Assembly (NCBI GenBank): GCA_025200525.1
Contig: CM045770.1
Location: 123,853,429-123,917,428, forward strand
Direction of reading: 5' to 3'
DNA: 64,000 nt
DNA from: Camellia lanceoleosa
Taxonomy: Eukaryota; Streptophyta; Magnoliopsida; Ericales; Theaceae
Below, one piece after another: positions 23,554 to 35,514 of this stretch. The notes beneath the pieces are model-generated. The model was not told the DNA's origin. It searched no databases and saw nothing but the letters and a program-made list of their open reading frames with translations. The translations under genes were made by a program, and so were the position numbers. Position 1 is the first letter of the stretch, and each line of letters starts with the position of its first letter.

Positions 23554-26060
23554 TGTGACGCCCCAAAATTTTTTTTTTTGAAACATCAAGGGAAATTAAA
23601 TAAACAAAATGACTTAATCAACTAAAAAGTTGACATCTTAATAGGGCATTCCAACTCTCGTACATAACCAAACGTTCAAATAATATTAAATAAAAACTTA
23701 AAATTATCCAAATACAACATCAATGAAATTATAAGGTCCTTAATATCTAATATATAGGATAATAAAGCTATTCAACTTTAGTCATGATTTCAAGTCAGCC
23801 AAGACTCTACGTTAGCGTCAACTCCATTTCAGCTTCAATTATTTCCTCGCCAAAACCTGGCATAAAACGCCAGGGCAACAAGAATATATGCCATGAGTTT
23901 TGCAACACAGTAAGAAAACATAACCAACCTACCATTCTTTTTAAGAGAAAGATAATGAGATTCTAAACATGAGATAACAATATAATGGTAAACATAAATT
24001 ACAACCATTAGAATAACTTCAATAATTTTAATAAATTAGGTGACACTCGAAATCTCACCAAAGAGATTTAACTTACCAACTACTAAGCATGGCAACGGTT
24101 AATTTGAAACCCTCCCTTGGTCAAATATTTAAGTGTTACCAACCATAACTACCAGGGATGCCCACGTCCGGAGTTATATACCCAAGTAGGGGCATCCGTG
24201 GTCTGCCCCAAGGAAACGGTCTGCCAGGGGTACGTAACCTCCCTGTGTGCCACCTGCACATCCACCCTTATTCCAAAATCGAATACCGAAAAGGGTTCAA
24301 ATAAGTCTCGTGCCATCTTAGAGTTTCGTAACACAATTTACGTGAGAATTCTCAAAACCAGGGCTCACCCTGAACAACCGCGAATTCTCAAAACCAGGGC
24401 TCACCTTGAACAACCGGTATTGACCGTCAATTGTTAACTTTGTGTATGCCGTTAATCATTTCAGTTAATTTTGACATCAATCACCAATAATTCCAATTTT
24501 TAATCACAAATAATGGTTTACCAACTCATTAAAATTCCCAACATAAAGTATTACACATGTCACACAATAGTAAACAATACACAAAATTTAAATAAACAAT
24601 TTATTTAAACCATGGTATAAAATAGTGATGTAGATACTGAAAAGAAGAAATAAATCATAATCACACACGTGCATAGATTTTTAATCTACAAGATTAGATT
24701 AGCACCATATTAAATTTTAGTCCAAAGAAACAATTGAAGAGATTATTTTTAATTCCTCCTTAATCTGCCAAAATTTCCAGAATGTGTATCTTGCAAATGA
24801 AATTATAAATAAATTACTTATACAACTCTAAAATTCATATCAATCTACAGAATACTCAATAAACATGTTACGGTCATTTTTCAGGAAGCATTTTCCAAAA
24901 ACAAATTATAAATAATTCTTAAAAATTCCAAGGGTGTTTATGACACAGATTTGTCACATTTCCTTATATTAATGCCATGCTTAAATTTATAGATCAAACC
25001 CATAATCTAAAAATTTATCATGAAACTAGACTTCTCAAATTTTACCTTTTAGTTAGAAATTACCAGATTTGGCTTAGTATAGAATTTTAAATAAATTTTA
25101 AAATACATGATAAAATCTGTCTCACAGTTTCAGATTTAGCTAGAAATTTGTATAAATTCGTAGAAAGCTCAAAAAAAATTGTTGCCAAAATTCACGGATG
25201 AACTAGACATCATTATCAACAACTTTGTAGAAGAAATCATTTCGAAATTTTGAGTATAAAATTGTCTAAAAATTCGGGTAACAAACTGGCAGATTCAAAC
25301 AGATTATTCTCAATACAGTTTCAGGTTTAGTTAAAAATTTGTATAAATTCGTAGAAAACTCAAAAATTATTTCCAAATTTTTTTGGATAAACTAGACATC
25401 ATTACCAACAACTTTGTAGAAGAAAGTATCTCAAAATTTTGAGTATAAAATTATCTAAAAATTCGGATAACAAGCTGGCAAATTCAAACAGATTATTCTC
25501 AACACAGTTTCAGGTTTAGTTAAAAATTTGTATAAATTCGTAGAAAGCTCAAAAATTATTTTCAAAAATTTCTGGATAAACTAGACATCATTATCAACAA
25601 CTTTGTAGAGAAAGTATCTCGAAATTTTGAGTATAAAATTATCTAAAAATTCGGATAACAAGCTGGCTGATTCAAACAGATTATTCTCAACACAGTTTCA
25701 GGTTTAGTTAAAAATTTGTATAAATTCGTAGAAAGCTCAAAAATTATTTTCAAAAATTTCTAGATAAACTAGACATCATTATCAACAACTTTGTAGAAGA
25801 AAGTATCTCGAAATTTTGAGTATAAAATTATCTAAAAATTCGGATAACAAGCTGGCAGATTCAAACAGATTATTCTCAACACAGTTTCAGGTTTAGTTAA
25901 AAATTTGTATAAATTCGTAGAAAGCTCAAAAATTATTTCCAAATTTTTTTAGATAAACTAGACATCATTATCAACAACTTTGTAGAAGAAATCATCTCGA
26001 AATTTTGAGTATAAAATTATCTAAAAATTCGGGTAACAGGCTGGCAGATTCAACACAATT
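23554..26060. repeat. LTR-like sequence (TGTGACGCCCC end), solo or non-autonomous
   Basis: TGTGACGCCCCAAAATTTT at 23554 matches the terminus found on many plant Ty3/gypsy LTRs. The segment is non-coding, has a GC-richer block at 24150-24300, and holds two consecutive ~35-bp direct repeats (24345-24418, 'ctcaaaaccagggctcacc'). It ends in the tandem array at 25122-26060. I could not find the matching opposite terminus or a 5-bp target duplication, so extent and orientation are provisional. Confidence 0.45.
25122..26060. repeat. tandem array, five units of ~189 bp
   Basis: Units begin near 25122, 25315, 25504, 25692 and 25881 with CACAGTTTCAGGTTTAGTTA-type sequence. They continue through 'aattcgtagaaagctc', 'aactagacatcatta', 'caacaactttgtagaag' and 'aaattcggataacaagctggc'. 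The middle units are very similar and the first is the most diverged. No reading frame is maintained. Confidence 0.9.
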
Positions 26061-26300
26061 TTAGACAATGTATCAAATGTATATAATCTGAAAATTTCAA
26101 TTATATAAAAAAAAAATGAGAGGGTTGAGAGGGTTTTCTTACTATTAGAATGATGAAATGGTAGAAAATTTTAGCTTCCTTAATCTCTCACTCTTCTTCT
26201 TCTTCTCCTACTGCTTTGTTGCTCACAGAATTTTCTTTTCCTCATTTCTCATTTCCTCCTGAATGCAAGCATGCATGTATATATATACACAATGCCCTTC

Positions 26301-26340
<40 letters not shown>

Positions 26341-26712
26341 CTAGTCATTCTGTGGAATCTAGTCAAATGTTGCAAGTTCAAGACACATAATTGTGTCTCA
26401 TTTCCTATATTGCATGCAAGAGAACAAGTGGCAATGTTGCCACCAAAAATATCTTCCAAAGCTTTTTTTTTTTTTTTTTTTGTATTTGTATGGGTTTTTT
26501 AAAATTGATACACTAAGATTTTTAACTAAGGTATTTGGTAAGAATAATTATCATGTTGAATCCTTATTAAAATAATTTATAAACAACAAATATTGAACAC
26601 CCACAAAATTATTATTCTTAATAATATCTTTGTTAGTGATTGAATTGAGTCAATTTAAAACTAACTTTTACACTAATATATTTTTCAAATAAACTCTGGA
26701 TATAATTAATTA

Positions 26713-26745
<33 letters not shown>

Positions 26746-27069
26746 TTTAAGAATAATTAAATATGGATTTTCACACGAACAATGAAGACGAACTGTGTTT
26801 AATCTGTTCCTAACTGTGAGATTCGACCCTTTGAGATATTTGGCTTCAAAATGTGTGTCTTTTTGTTGAAAAAAGATATATATATATATATATATATTTA
26901 ATACTATGACATCATCCCTCTACCCCATATTCAATTGTCGCCTTAGAGCAGATAAGAGCAGAACCAATGTACCAAGACATACCCATTTTCAAATCAAACC
27001 ACAAGCATACAAACTTATGTATATAATAACACAACAAAAAATATGTATATACACAATGAATTGAATTAC
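26061..27069. other. spacer with CT, ATT and TA microsatellites
   Basis: (CT)n at about 26304-26338, (ATT)n at about 26713-26742 and (TA)n at about 26877-26897. A minus-strand 23-codon frame ending at 26912 may continue the adjacent DUF1399 remnant but is not recognisable. Confidence 0.5.
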
Positions 27070-27758
27070 CAACCACAAAGAACGGCTCAGATGGGTATCT
27101 ACGGATCCAAATACTCTTCATTCTCTTCGTCGAAAATAGCTGGTTTTGCTATGAATTTTGAATTGCCTGTAAAAGACCTGAAAATGGACTGTTATATTGG
27201 ATTACATTGTGTTTGGGTGCTCAGAAAACAGAGGAAAAGCAAACAAAATCCCAAAAGTTAACTTAGCCCAAATTGTGAATTTTTCTGGGCAACCGAACAG
27301 AGTTCAAATTAGAACATATCAAATAATAGCTTATCGAATTGAAGGTGTGACAAAACCAGACCCATTGAATATCAATAGGAGGAAGAATCATTAGGGGATG
27401 ATGAGTTGATGTTGATCCAACTGTAAGATCAGAAATCAATGGCATCCAAAGCTCATCATACCTGAATAAAACCAATCAATCACAAAATCATCAAACTCAA
27501 TTCGACATTAACTACGCTCTGATCAGATTACTTACAATAAGACTTTCATTGACCCACACACCCAAAAAAAAATAAGTGTTATGACCTTCGTACAGATTCG
27601 AGAGTAGTGGGTCTAGTGTGGAGCCAATGAGACTCGTCCACGATTTTGAGAAACCGAAGAGTACGCCTAGCGGCGGACACAAGATTAACGGTTAGGGTTG
27701 AGGCTTCGGGTTGAGCCAATGTCAGAGATACCAACACTTCCACTACTGCCGTCGCGAT
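27070..27758 (-). pseudogene. DUF1399 / GRDP-like gene fragment
   Basis: Three minus-strand exon remnants: 27586-27758, 27299-27461 and 27070-27166. Exon 1 encodes VNLVSAARRTLRFLKIVD...HW. Exon 2 encodes RYDELWMPLISDLTVGST and PPIDIQWVWFCHTFN, matching the N-terminal DUF1399 domain of plant glycine-rich domain proteins. Exon 3 has KPAIFDEENEE, then RRYPSEPF in a different frame. Splice junctions CGAAG|GTCATA and TTCAG|GTATG join exons 1 and 2 in frame (R-R-Y). Three defects point to a pseudogene: the expected start codon reads ATC (27756-27758) before GCGACGGCA; a deletion and frameshift sit between EENEE and the RRYPSEPF segment with a TAG in frame; and the remaining several hundred residues of the family are missing. 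Confidence 0.78.
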
Positions 27759-28091
27759 TCTCAATCGGAACCCTACCTTGGGCGCAGCGAGCACTAAGAG
27801 AGAAGGGGAGAGAGATGGGAGGCAGAAATCGAGGCCGAGTTGGAGAGGGAGGGTAGGAAACAAGAATAGAGAGGGAGGGAGAGAGAGAGAGAGATAAAGA
27901 GAGAATGAGGGAGGAGACGTGGGTGGGTAGGAGAGGGAGAGAACGGGTTTGGGCGGGAATAAATCATCATCGGAGTCATTGATGTTTATTAAAATTGATC
28001 TCAGCCTTTGAATCTAAATGTATCTCACATATATTTTATATATTTTTAAAAACCTTCCTCCCTTATTATATAGATATATATATATATATAT
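27759..28091. other. former leader/promoter of the DUF1399 remnant
   Basis: Pyrimidine-rich on the minus strand (GAGAGA tracts on plus, 27865-27905), resembling a 5' leader. Ends in a TA microsatellite (28075-28094). Confidence 0.4.
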
Positions 28092-28099
28092 ATATTAAG

Positions 28100-28988
28100 T
28101 AGGGCTGGGCAACCAACCCACCCGCCCGCACAAACCGCTCGACCCTACCCTACCCGCAGTGCTTTGGGTGGTTTCGATGTAGGTAGGCGGGCGGGTGCGG
28201 GTCAAGAAATTCACAAAAGTTCGGGTTCGGGTTGAACCCGACCCACCCGCAACCCGCAGTTTTTTTTTTTAAAGAAAAAATAACTAGTTATTATTATTAT
28301 TTTTTGCATTTTGGATAGATGGAGATAACTAGTTATTATTTTTATTTTTACATTTTGGATGAAAGTAAAATTTATTATATGGGTACTTATATACATTATC
28401 ATAATCTAATGATATTTAAATTAGTGTTACTAGTTTGACTTTTATTTATATATATATATATATATAAAATCATTATATTCCATTAGTCTAGTAGACACAG
28501 TAAAATATGATATTTTGAATTGTCATTCTATTATCACATTATTGCATATTAAAAACTAAATAGTGAAGATTAATCCACTATTAAAATTAGTGTTACTAGT
28601 TTGACTTTTAAGGGTTTGTTTTTGCATATTTAAATTAGTGTTACTAGTTTGACTTTTAAGGATTTGTTTTTGCAAGCTACGGAGGAAGATTAATCCACTA
28701 TCCTCAAGTATGGTTCCATATCATCTTAACATGTGGACTATTTATTATGATCATGAATTGTATATCTTGTAATTTAATTTATAACTCTTCTAAATAAAAA
28801 AAAAAGTGTTTAGAAAGTAACAAAAATTGTCAAATTTGCTTAAGTTAAGAAAAAAAAAAAAAAAAAAAAAATCTAAACCGCGAACCGCATCGCGGGCGGT
28901 TGCGGGTCCATTTTTCCCCAACCGCATAAGTGCGGGTCGGGTCGGTTTTGACCCGTAACCCGCCAAAACCGACCCGTGAGTAGCCCTA
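28100..28988. mobile_element. hAT-type element with exact 8-bp target duplication
   Basis: 889 bp bounded by TAGGGCTGGGCAACC and ...GAGTAGCCCTA. Identical target duplications ATATTAAG lie at 28092-28099 and 28989-28996. Subterminal regions are GC-rich with 'cccgcaaccgc' and 'gcgggtcgggtcgg' motifs; the centre is AT-rich with three 'agtgttactagtttgacttt' repeats (28421, 28587 and 28634) and a TA tract. No transposase frame, so non-autonomous. Confidence 0.93.
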
Positions 28989-29011
28989 ATATTAAGCATT
29001 GGTGTGCCGTG

Positions 29012-29989
29012 TAGGGATGGCAACGGGGTGAGGCGGGGCGGGTTAGGGCGGGCTTGGGATCACACTCCCCGTCCCCGATCCCTGATGGTAGAAATTTTCC
29101 CGTCCTCAACCCTGATCTCCGACGAGAAACCTATCACCACCCTCGCCCTTGCCCCCTAATGGGGATCGGGTTTCCCCAACCCCGAAAATTCCCCGGCAAA
29201 AAAAAAAAAAAAAAAAAAAAAAAGCTCCAAATCTGATCTATTTGTTCATCACCATTATCATCATCATCATCATTATCAACAACAACACCAATGAGTGTAG
29301 AAACTAAATAAATAAAAAATATGAGGCCGCTAACAAGTTTTGCACCACATGCACATATATATATATATATATAATGCACAAACAGAGATTTCAATGCAAT
29401 ACAGAGCCTAGTTCCAAAAAAAAAAAAAATGCAATACAGAGCATCTTCTAACGCAATACACACAGATTTCAATTTGAATGTTGATAGGAAGCAATTGAGC
29501 CATGGTGGTGTTTTTCGACACCACAGTCTAGCCATGGGAGTGGTCAAGAACTTGGCACCGGTGACTAGAACTTCTAGATCTGAAAAGAAAGGAGGAGGAG
29601 GAGCCGCCGCCGTGATGCCGTAAGGGAGAAGTGACGCCGGTGAGAAAAAGAGGAGGAGCCGTCACCGACGCCATGAACACCTATAGTAGAGAGAGATAGG
29701 GAGAAAAGCTGAGAGAAGAGAAGTGGGTGTTAGTGAGAGGCTGAAAATGATATTTAGACTAACCTTAAATATATATATATATATATATACGGGGATGTTT
29801 GGGGATTCTTCGGGGCGGAGGGCAGGGTCGGGGTCGAGGTTGGGGGAACCTATCCCTGTCCCCGGCCCGAAAACTGTCGGGGATTTAATTTTCAATACCA
29901 TCCCTAGCCCTATGGAGATAATTTTCGGGGAAAACTAGTTCTAATTGGGGTCGGGTTCCCATCGGGCCAGGTTCAAATTGCCATCCCTA
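29012..29989. mobile_element. hAT-type element, TAGGGATGGCAA termini
   Basis: 978 bp from TAGGGATGGCAACGGGG to ...CAAATTGCCATCCCTA. Flanking octamers GTGCCGTG and GGGCTTTG share 5 of 8 bases, a decayed duplication. Subterminal 'ccccgtccccgatccc' repeats. The centre (about 29440-29700) is less repetitive, with a CCATGG-rich segment and GGAGGAGGAGCCGCCGCC, and may be captured host DNA, but I do not recognise a protein in it. Confidence 0.85.
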
Positions 29990-30091
29990 GGGCTTTGTGT
30001 GGAGTTGGGCTGGTATTGTTGCGTGCTTGGAGGTCCCTTAATTCCCCAACAAGGTTATTCCTCAATTTTTTCTCACAAATAAACAATCCAT

Positions 30092-31199
30092 CAATGTTTA
30101 GAAATCCGAACTGGGCCGGCTGGTTGAACGGGTAACCGAACCTTGTTTTGGTTCGAAAAACCCTCTAAACCCAGAGAATGGGCAAAACTAGTGTACAATG
30201 CAAGAAACAAAAGACCCGCCGGTTGAACCGGCAAACCCGCCGACCCAAATTGGATTTTAAGAATTGGCCGGTTTCGTTGAACATATATATAGCCCTCAAA
30301 AAATCCCAAATATTAGGGCTACATAAGGGTTTTTGGCTCCTCTCTCTCTCTCTTCTGGGTGTCGCTGGTTTTGGCTTCTCTCAGACTCTCACTTTCTTTG
30401 TGGAACAGCCGCAAAATTCCGATGAACAGGGGACACAAATTCGGTGAGCATTTCAACCTTTACTGTTGCTCTGTTTTGTTGGCACCTATTCTATTTCTCT
30501 CTTCCTTCTCTTCATCAATTTTGTTGTTTTGTTTGAATCTAATTGGGGATTTTTGAGAGAGGAGTTGTGAAAATGTGTAAAGGAAAACAATATATGTGTC
30601 TATGGGTTTAGTGAATGAAAGTAGAAACCAGAGAGAGAGAGAGAAAGAGAAAGAGACAGAGGAGAGGTGTCATCGATTTGATATAAATGGGTTAGAGTTT
30701 TAAACTTTGATCAATGTGAGACTGTTTGTTAATGCTTGTTTTTGTTTTTGTTTTTTTAATGGTCTGTATAATTGTTATGGTTGGTTAATGGTTTGTATAA
30801 ATTTCCATATTGCAATTATTATGGCATGATGTGTTTGTGGTGGATGGGTTTTGAGTTTTTTTTTAAAGAAAAACATGACCCCTACTAATATATTGATTAT
30901 TGATGTGTTTGAATTTTTTTTAGAAGTTGTGTCTGACAGTGACATGAATGGTTCAGATCATTTTAGGGTTGTAGGGGTTGTGTTTTATGGGAGTCTCTAT
31001 CAATACTGTTTTTGAAAATTTTATTATTTTATTGAATTAAAATTTTTCTTTTCATTTTTATACTCATATTTTTAAATATATTTATGATATGATTATAATG
31101 TTATGGTTCGACCACTTCAACTCGGTGGTTGAACAAATGACCTGTTCACCGGTTTTTTTTTTTTTTTTTCGATTTACCGATCCGGTTTTCAAAATATTG
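30092..31199. mobile_element. hAT-like element, CAATRTTTWGAAA termini
   Basis: 1108 bp with termini CAATGTTTAGAAATCCG and the complement of CAATATTTTGAAAACCG. Perfect 8-bp target duplications CAATCCAT lie at 30084-30091 and 31200-31207. Subterminal 'ggttgaaccgg/cggttgaac' motifs. The interior 30300-30560 looks like the start of a plant gene: pyrimidine-rich leader, ATGAACAGGGG..., then a GTGAGC donor-like site. That portion may be captured. No transposase seen. Confidence 0.82.
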
Positions 31200-31248
31200 C
31201 AATCCATGTTAAATTGAAAAAATAAAAAAAAAGAAAAGAAAAGCTTAT

Positions 31249-32400
31249 TGCTGAGTCGTTGAACACACCAAATTTAAACACAAAACTATACCAAATTTTT
31301 TTAGAATAATGGCAAGTCCGTGTATCGATCAACAGGGATAAATGTGAAATTAGATTAATTCAATCCCTAAATTCCTATATTAATTTTGATTAAAAAGATA
31401 AGATTGATTTTATAACTAAACAGCAATTGAATGAAATTGAAGAATTATATTGACAATTAAAATTAGGGTTTGAGATATTAATTTTTGGTAAAAATCTTAG
31501 GGTAGAGATTTCACCACTAACCATATGAATGAGACTTAACATCGGCCATCAATCGCAATCCGGTTTGAACTACCCAATATTTCACAACTACAAGTTTAAA
31601 ATATTGATCAAAAGAGTTGTCGCATTCAATGTACAAGCATGAATCATCTCGAGTAGTTCGAGGCATTTGCTTAAACTATGGTAGCAAAACGACCCGTCTT
31701 TTATAGCATGGCTCGTCTCGTACTTTGAATACAAACACAAAGAAAGCTAATGTATGAAAAGCATTAAACAATCGCAAAGAGTAAAATGCTTGAAGAGATG
31801 AAAGAAACAATTACTAAAAACTTATAAATCATCCATACATCCATTCAAACTAATTCACAATTAAAGCTTATGAAAAATCCTATTACATGACTAGGGTTTC
31901 ATCAAAACCCTAGAAAAGACGACTAGCCACTCATGAAGGAGTGGGAAGAGGAAGAAGATGAGGAAGAAACCCCCATGGAAGTGTGTGTCAAGCTTTTGAA
32001 GAAAATCACCTCTTTAGAACCCTAACCTCCCTTTTCTCTGAATTAATTTTCGAACCCTAGGTTTGGCTATTTTTTTTTTCTTTTAATCTCAACAAAACAG
32101 ACCAAAAATTCCGTGCACACGTCCCTAGGTGGGCTACTCGAGCGCCCATGTGGGCCGCTTGAGCGGTGGTGGGCCGCACGTGCGGTGAAACTTGGCCGCA
32201 CGTGCGGTGGTCTGGCTGGCTCAAATTATTCACTTCTCGCACGGGGGATCTGCTTTCGTGCCCTTTTTGATTGAATTTTCATATTTCTTGCCAAATCTGT
32301 ACAAGTGCATGAAACACATCATCTCCACCAAATAAGCAAAATTGAAAAACTAAAAATGTAACTTAAGTGGCCTCAATGTGGTACCTTTCGGCATACATCA
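31249..32400 (-). repeat. 3' LTR of the Athila-type element
   Basis: 1152 bp. On the minus strand it begins TGATGTATGCCG and ends in ACTCAGCA. Aligns along its length with 41509-42600. It is longer mainly because it carries an extra copy of the CCGCACGTGCGGTG palindrome near 32167-32213 and a few A/T runs. Confidence 0.95.
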
Positions 32401-32413
32401 CACCCCCCAACTT
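32401..32413 (-). other. polypurine tract
   Basis: Minus-strand AAGTTGGGGGGTG immediately upstream of the 3' LTR, where plus-strand DNA synthesis would be primed. Confidence 0.85.
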
Positions 32414-32946
32414 ACATTTTGCTAGTCCTCAAGCAAAACAGAAGAAATAAGAAAAGTAAAATACTCTAAGCCACTTTCATAGAAATCACGATTGCATTTA
32501 GCATATACAACAAGCCTTTAAACCACAAGGTTACCCTAAGTGGACGAGTATAGTCTCGTGAGGGTTTTTAGAAATGATACCCACAAACATCAATATATTC
32601 ATATCCGCTCAACAACAATTAACCACACTATTCCACACAACAACTAACTTATGTGCCACTACAGTATGATATTAAGATACGATGAGTCATTGAAGGCACA
32701 GTGGACAAGTATGAAAGAATCTATTGAACCAAAACCACAATTCAGTTTATACAAAAGTAAGGTCCCCTGTACTTGTGAATGCTAGTAGACACATCATTAG
32801 TACCCTCGGTGTAAAGTGCAATCTCCATATTAGTTACCTGTCCACTATAATAGTCCAATGTAACTCATAATAACACCCAACATATACAGAAAAATTAACC
32901 TGTTGCAGCCAAGATTCTCAAAAGTTTTTTTTTTTTTTTTAAATGA

Positions 32947-33282
32947 TTGTGCAATGTTCTGATCCATTAAGTTTTCTAATCAACCCATGTAGCAAGTATT
33001 GGGCCAATGACTCCCAAACCAGACGGTTTTAGGGCACTAGGTGTAGAGACACCCATACGGGCTTAATAACTCAAGTTGAAAAGGCTACGAATCTAAACAA
33101 GTCATTCTCCTTATTTTTCCTTAACTGTGCAATGTCTAAGTCCCTTAAGCTTTCTAATTAACTCATGTAGCAAGTATTGGGCCAATGACTCCCAAACTAG
33201 ACGGTTTTAGGGCACTAGGTGTAGAGACATCCCTCAGGCTTAATAACTCGAGTTAAAAAGGCTACGAATGCAAACAAGTCAA
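32947..33282. repeat. tandem duplication, two ~175-bp units in the 3' region
   Basis: Units at about 32947-33103 and 33124-33282 share 'gcaagtattgggccaatgac', 'gacggttttagggcactagg' and 'aaaaggctacgaat' in order. Non-coding. Confidence 0.88.
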
Positions 33283-33883
33283 GTGTTTTTTTTTATTTTT
33301 TATTTTTTATTTTTAAAATCTTGGCTCCTCATTTATTCTTTTCTACAACCCTAGCTATTATCAATGATGTACACCAGTGATTATAATAAAAAGATCACCG
33401 CTATGATAATGTGTTCATATGAATTAAGGCATACTCGTGACAAGTGTACTAATACCACAAACACAAACAACTCTCCTCGTGCAAACATCGCATGCAAGTA
33501 TTTACCCAATAAACCCTTTTCATACAAGTCTACCATGCTCTCCAATTAACATATGCAAATATCATCACCCTACTAGCACAAAGTCACATCAGGTGAAGTA
33601 ATGTAATCAAGTGAAACAGATATAAGCATGAATTATGAGCCAAATAGAAATGCACAAAAGAAAATATAACCCTCATCCCCCAACTTGAATACGACATTGT
33701 CCTCAATGGAAAAGTAAAGAGAAATGAGAAAAGATTATAAGAAATTGTAGGTGCACATCCAGGTAGGCATATAGTAACAGACACACACACACACTTCACA
33801 TTTTTTTTTTTTGGAAAAGATAATAACTAAAAAGAAAAATAAAAATGAAAGAGACAAAGTAGAATATAGGCCGATACTAGAGA

Positions 33884-34330
33884 GAATCCGGTGGCGATGG
33901 TGGCGGGAAATGCTGGGCAAACAAAGCGTTCATCAAAGATCGCGTCTCAAAGGTTTCATCCTGAACCCGTTGGTCGAGCTGATTGACACGCTGCTGGTTC
34001 GTCTTTCGATATGTATAAAAGTCAGTTTACAGTGATGCAACTGACTGTTGAATGTCGAGCTGGCGGGCGTGTAGCTGGTCGAAGGCCACCTGAGAATAGT
34101 CTCGATGCACCTGAAAATCCGTGCGCAGCCCCATGAGACTCTGGTGGCGATCACAAAGAGTGCTGTGGACCTGATCCACAGAGTGCTGAAGTTGTAGGTA
34201 CTCCTCGTGAGTCATGTAGAATGAGTCCCCTTGGGGAGGCACAGGAGGGGCAGGATGAGGCGGGTGGTCGGGGACGGGGTCCTAGGCCTCATCATCCGGG
34301 GCACCAACTTGCTGCGAAAAGCGAGATATA
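33884..34330 (-). pseudogene. remnant of the retrotransposon's 3' reading frame
   Basis: Minus-strand coding-like stretch: a proline-rich segment, then heptad-like sequence EEYLQLQHSVDQVHSTLCDR and DYSQVAFDQLHARQLDIQQS, suggesting a coiled coil. A stop interrupts it near 34027 and it resumes in another frame, ending in a proline cluster. It occupies the position of the extra 3' ORF of Athila elements (often termed env-like). Identity with that ORF is inferred from position only. Confidence 0.5.
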
Positions 34331-34604
34331 CTATAATAATTTTTTTTTTCAAAAACGAAAATAGAAAAATAAATAAATAAAAATTGCAATTTTTTATTAT
34401 ATTTATTTATATATATATTTATATTTTCAAATATATATATATTTTTAATGAAAAATAAAAATAAAGAAATAAATAAAATAGTTTATTTATTTATTTTTAT
34501 TTAAAATTTATTTATTTATTTATTTTTTTGAAATAAGTAAATAAATTAAAAATAATAATAAATAAACATTAAAAAAAAATCTAAAGGTTAATTTTTTTTT
34601 TTTC

Positions 34605-34882
34605 AAAAACTTGCTGCACGTGCGGATGCACACCCCGCACGCCCCCACGCACTTGCTTTTAAAGCAGTATGCAATTTTGGTTTGACACTTTTGTTGCACG
34701 TGCGTGGATAGTACCGCACGTGCCGATTTTTTTTTTTTTTTTTTTGGATGAACGACGTTCCGCACGTGCGGTGTGCAAGCCGTATGCTCCCTCCGCACCT
34801 GCTTTTAAAGCAGTGCACACCTTGAAGATTGAAAAGTTTCGCCACACGTGCGTGGATAATGCTGCACGTGCGGGAATTTTTT
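34605..34882. repeat. two ~135-bp tandem units rich in CACGTG palindromes
   Basis: Units at about 34609-34740 and 34755-34882 share GCACGTGCGG, 'cttttaaagcagt' (both), 'acgtgcgtggata' (both) and end in T-tracts. The same GCACGTGCGG palindromes occur in both LTRs. Confidence 0.8.
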
Positions 34883-35514
34883 TTTTTTTTTTGAATTAGT
34901 TGAATGACCAAATACAACACATTTTTTTAGTATAACTATACAATATATATATATATATATATTTAAAAGATTAAAGAAAGAAAAATAAAAAAAAACAAGT
35001 ACAACCCGACGCATACTTAAGCATTTCTACCTTCATTTGACATCCGAAATAATTATAGCACTTTAGAAAATATTGGAATGCCTAACAAGAGTATAATCTT
35101 CACGCGAAAAACACGGGTACTACTTTTCTCCCTAACAGTGTGTGTAACTTTCCCTATTCTCCAATAGGGTGACAGACTAGGTTGATTCAGTATCCAGAAT
35201 CGAGGCACATAAATCTAACTCGACCTATGGGGTTGCCATATATAGTTCAAGCTGGGGTAGTTTCAAAGCAATCTCTACACCCCTGGGTATTTAAACCAGA
35301 CTCTAGTCTCGGAAATTTTAAAGCTTTGTGTTCTAGGCTTTGCCATTCGAACTCTAGTTTCCACCGTCTCAGTTGGTCTCCTAGGAACTCACTACAAACA
35401 CAGTTAGGTGGCTATATTAGATCGTCAGATGCCGTTTAGACACGGCTAACACCAAAGGAATCACACCTTTAAAGGAATTAAAGTCTCCTAGACTCAAAGT
35501 AATCACTATGGAAG
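34883..35514. other. non-coding internal stretch of the retrotransposon
   Basis: Lies between the end of pol and the 3' reading frame. A TA tract at about 34942-34963 and unique-looking sequence after 35000. No frame of note. Confidence 0.5.
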
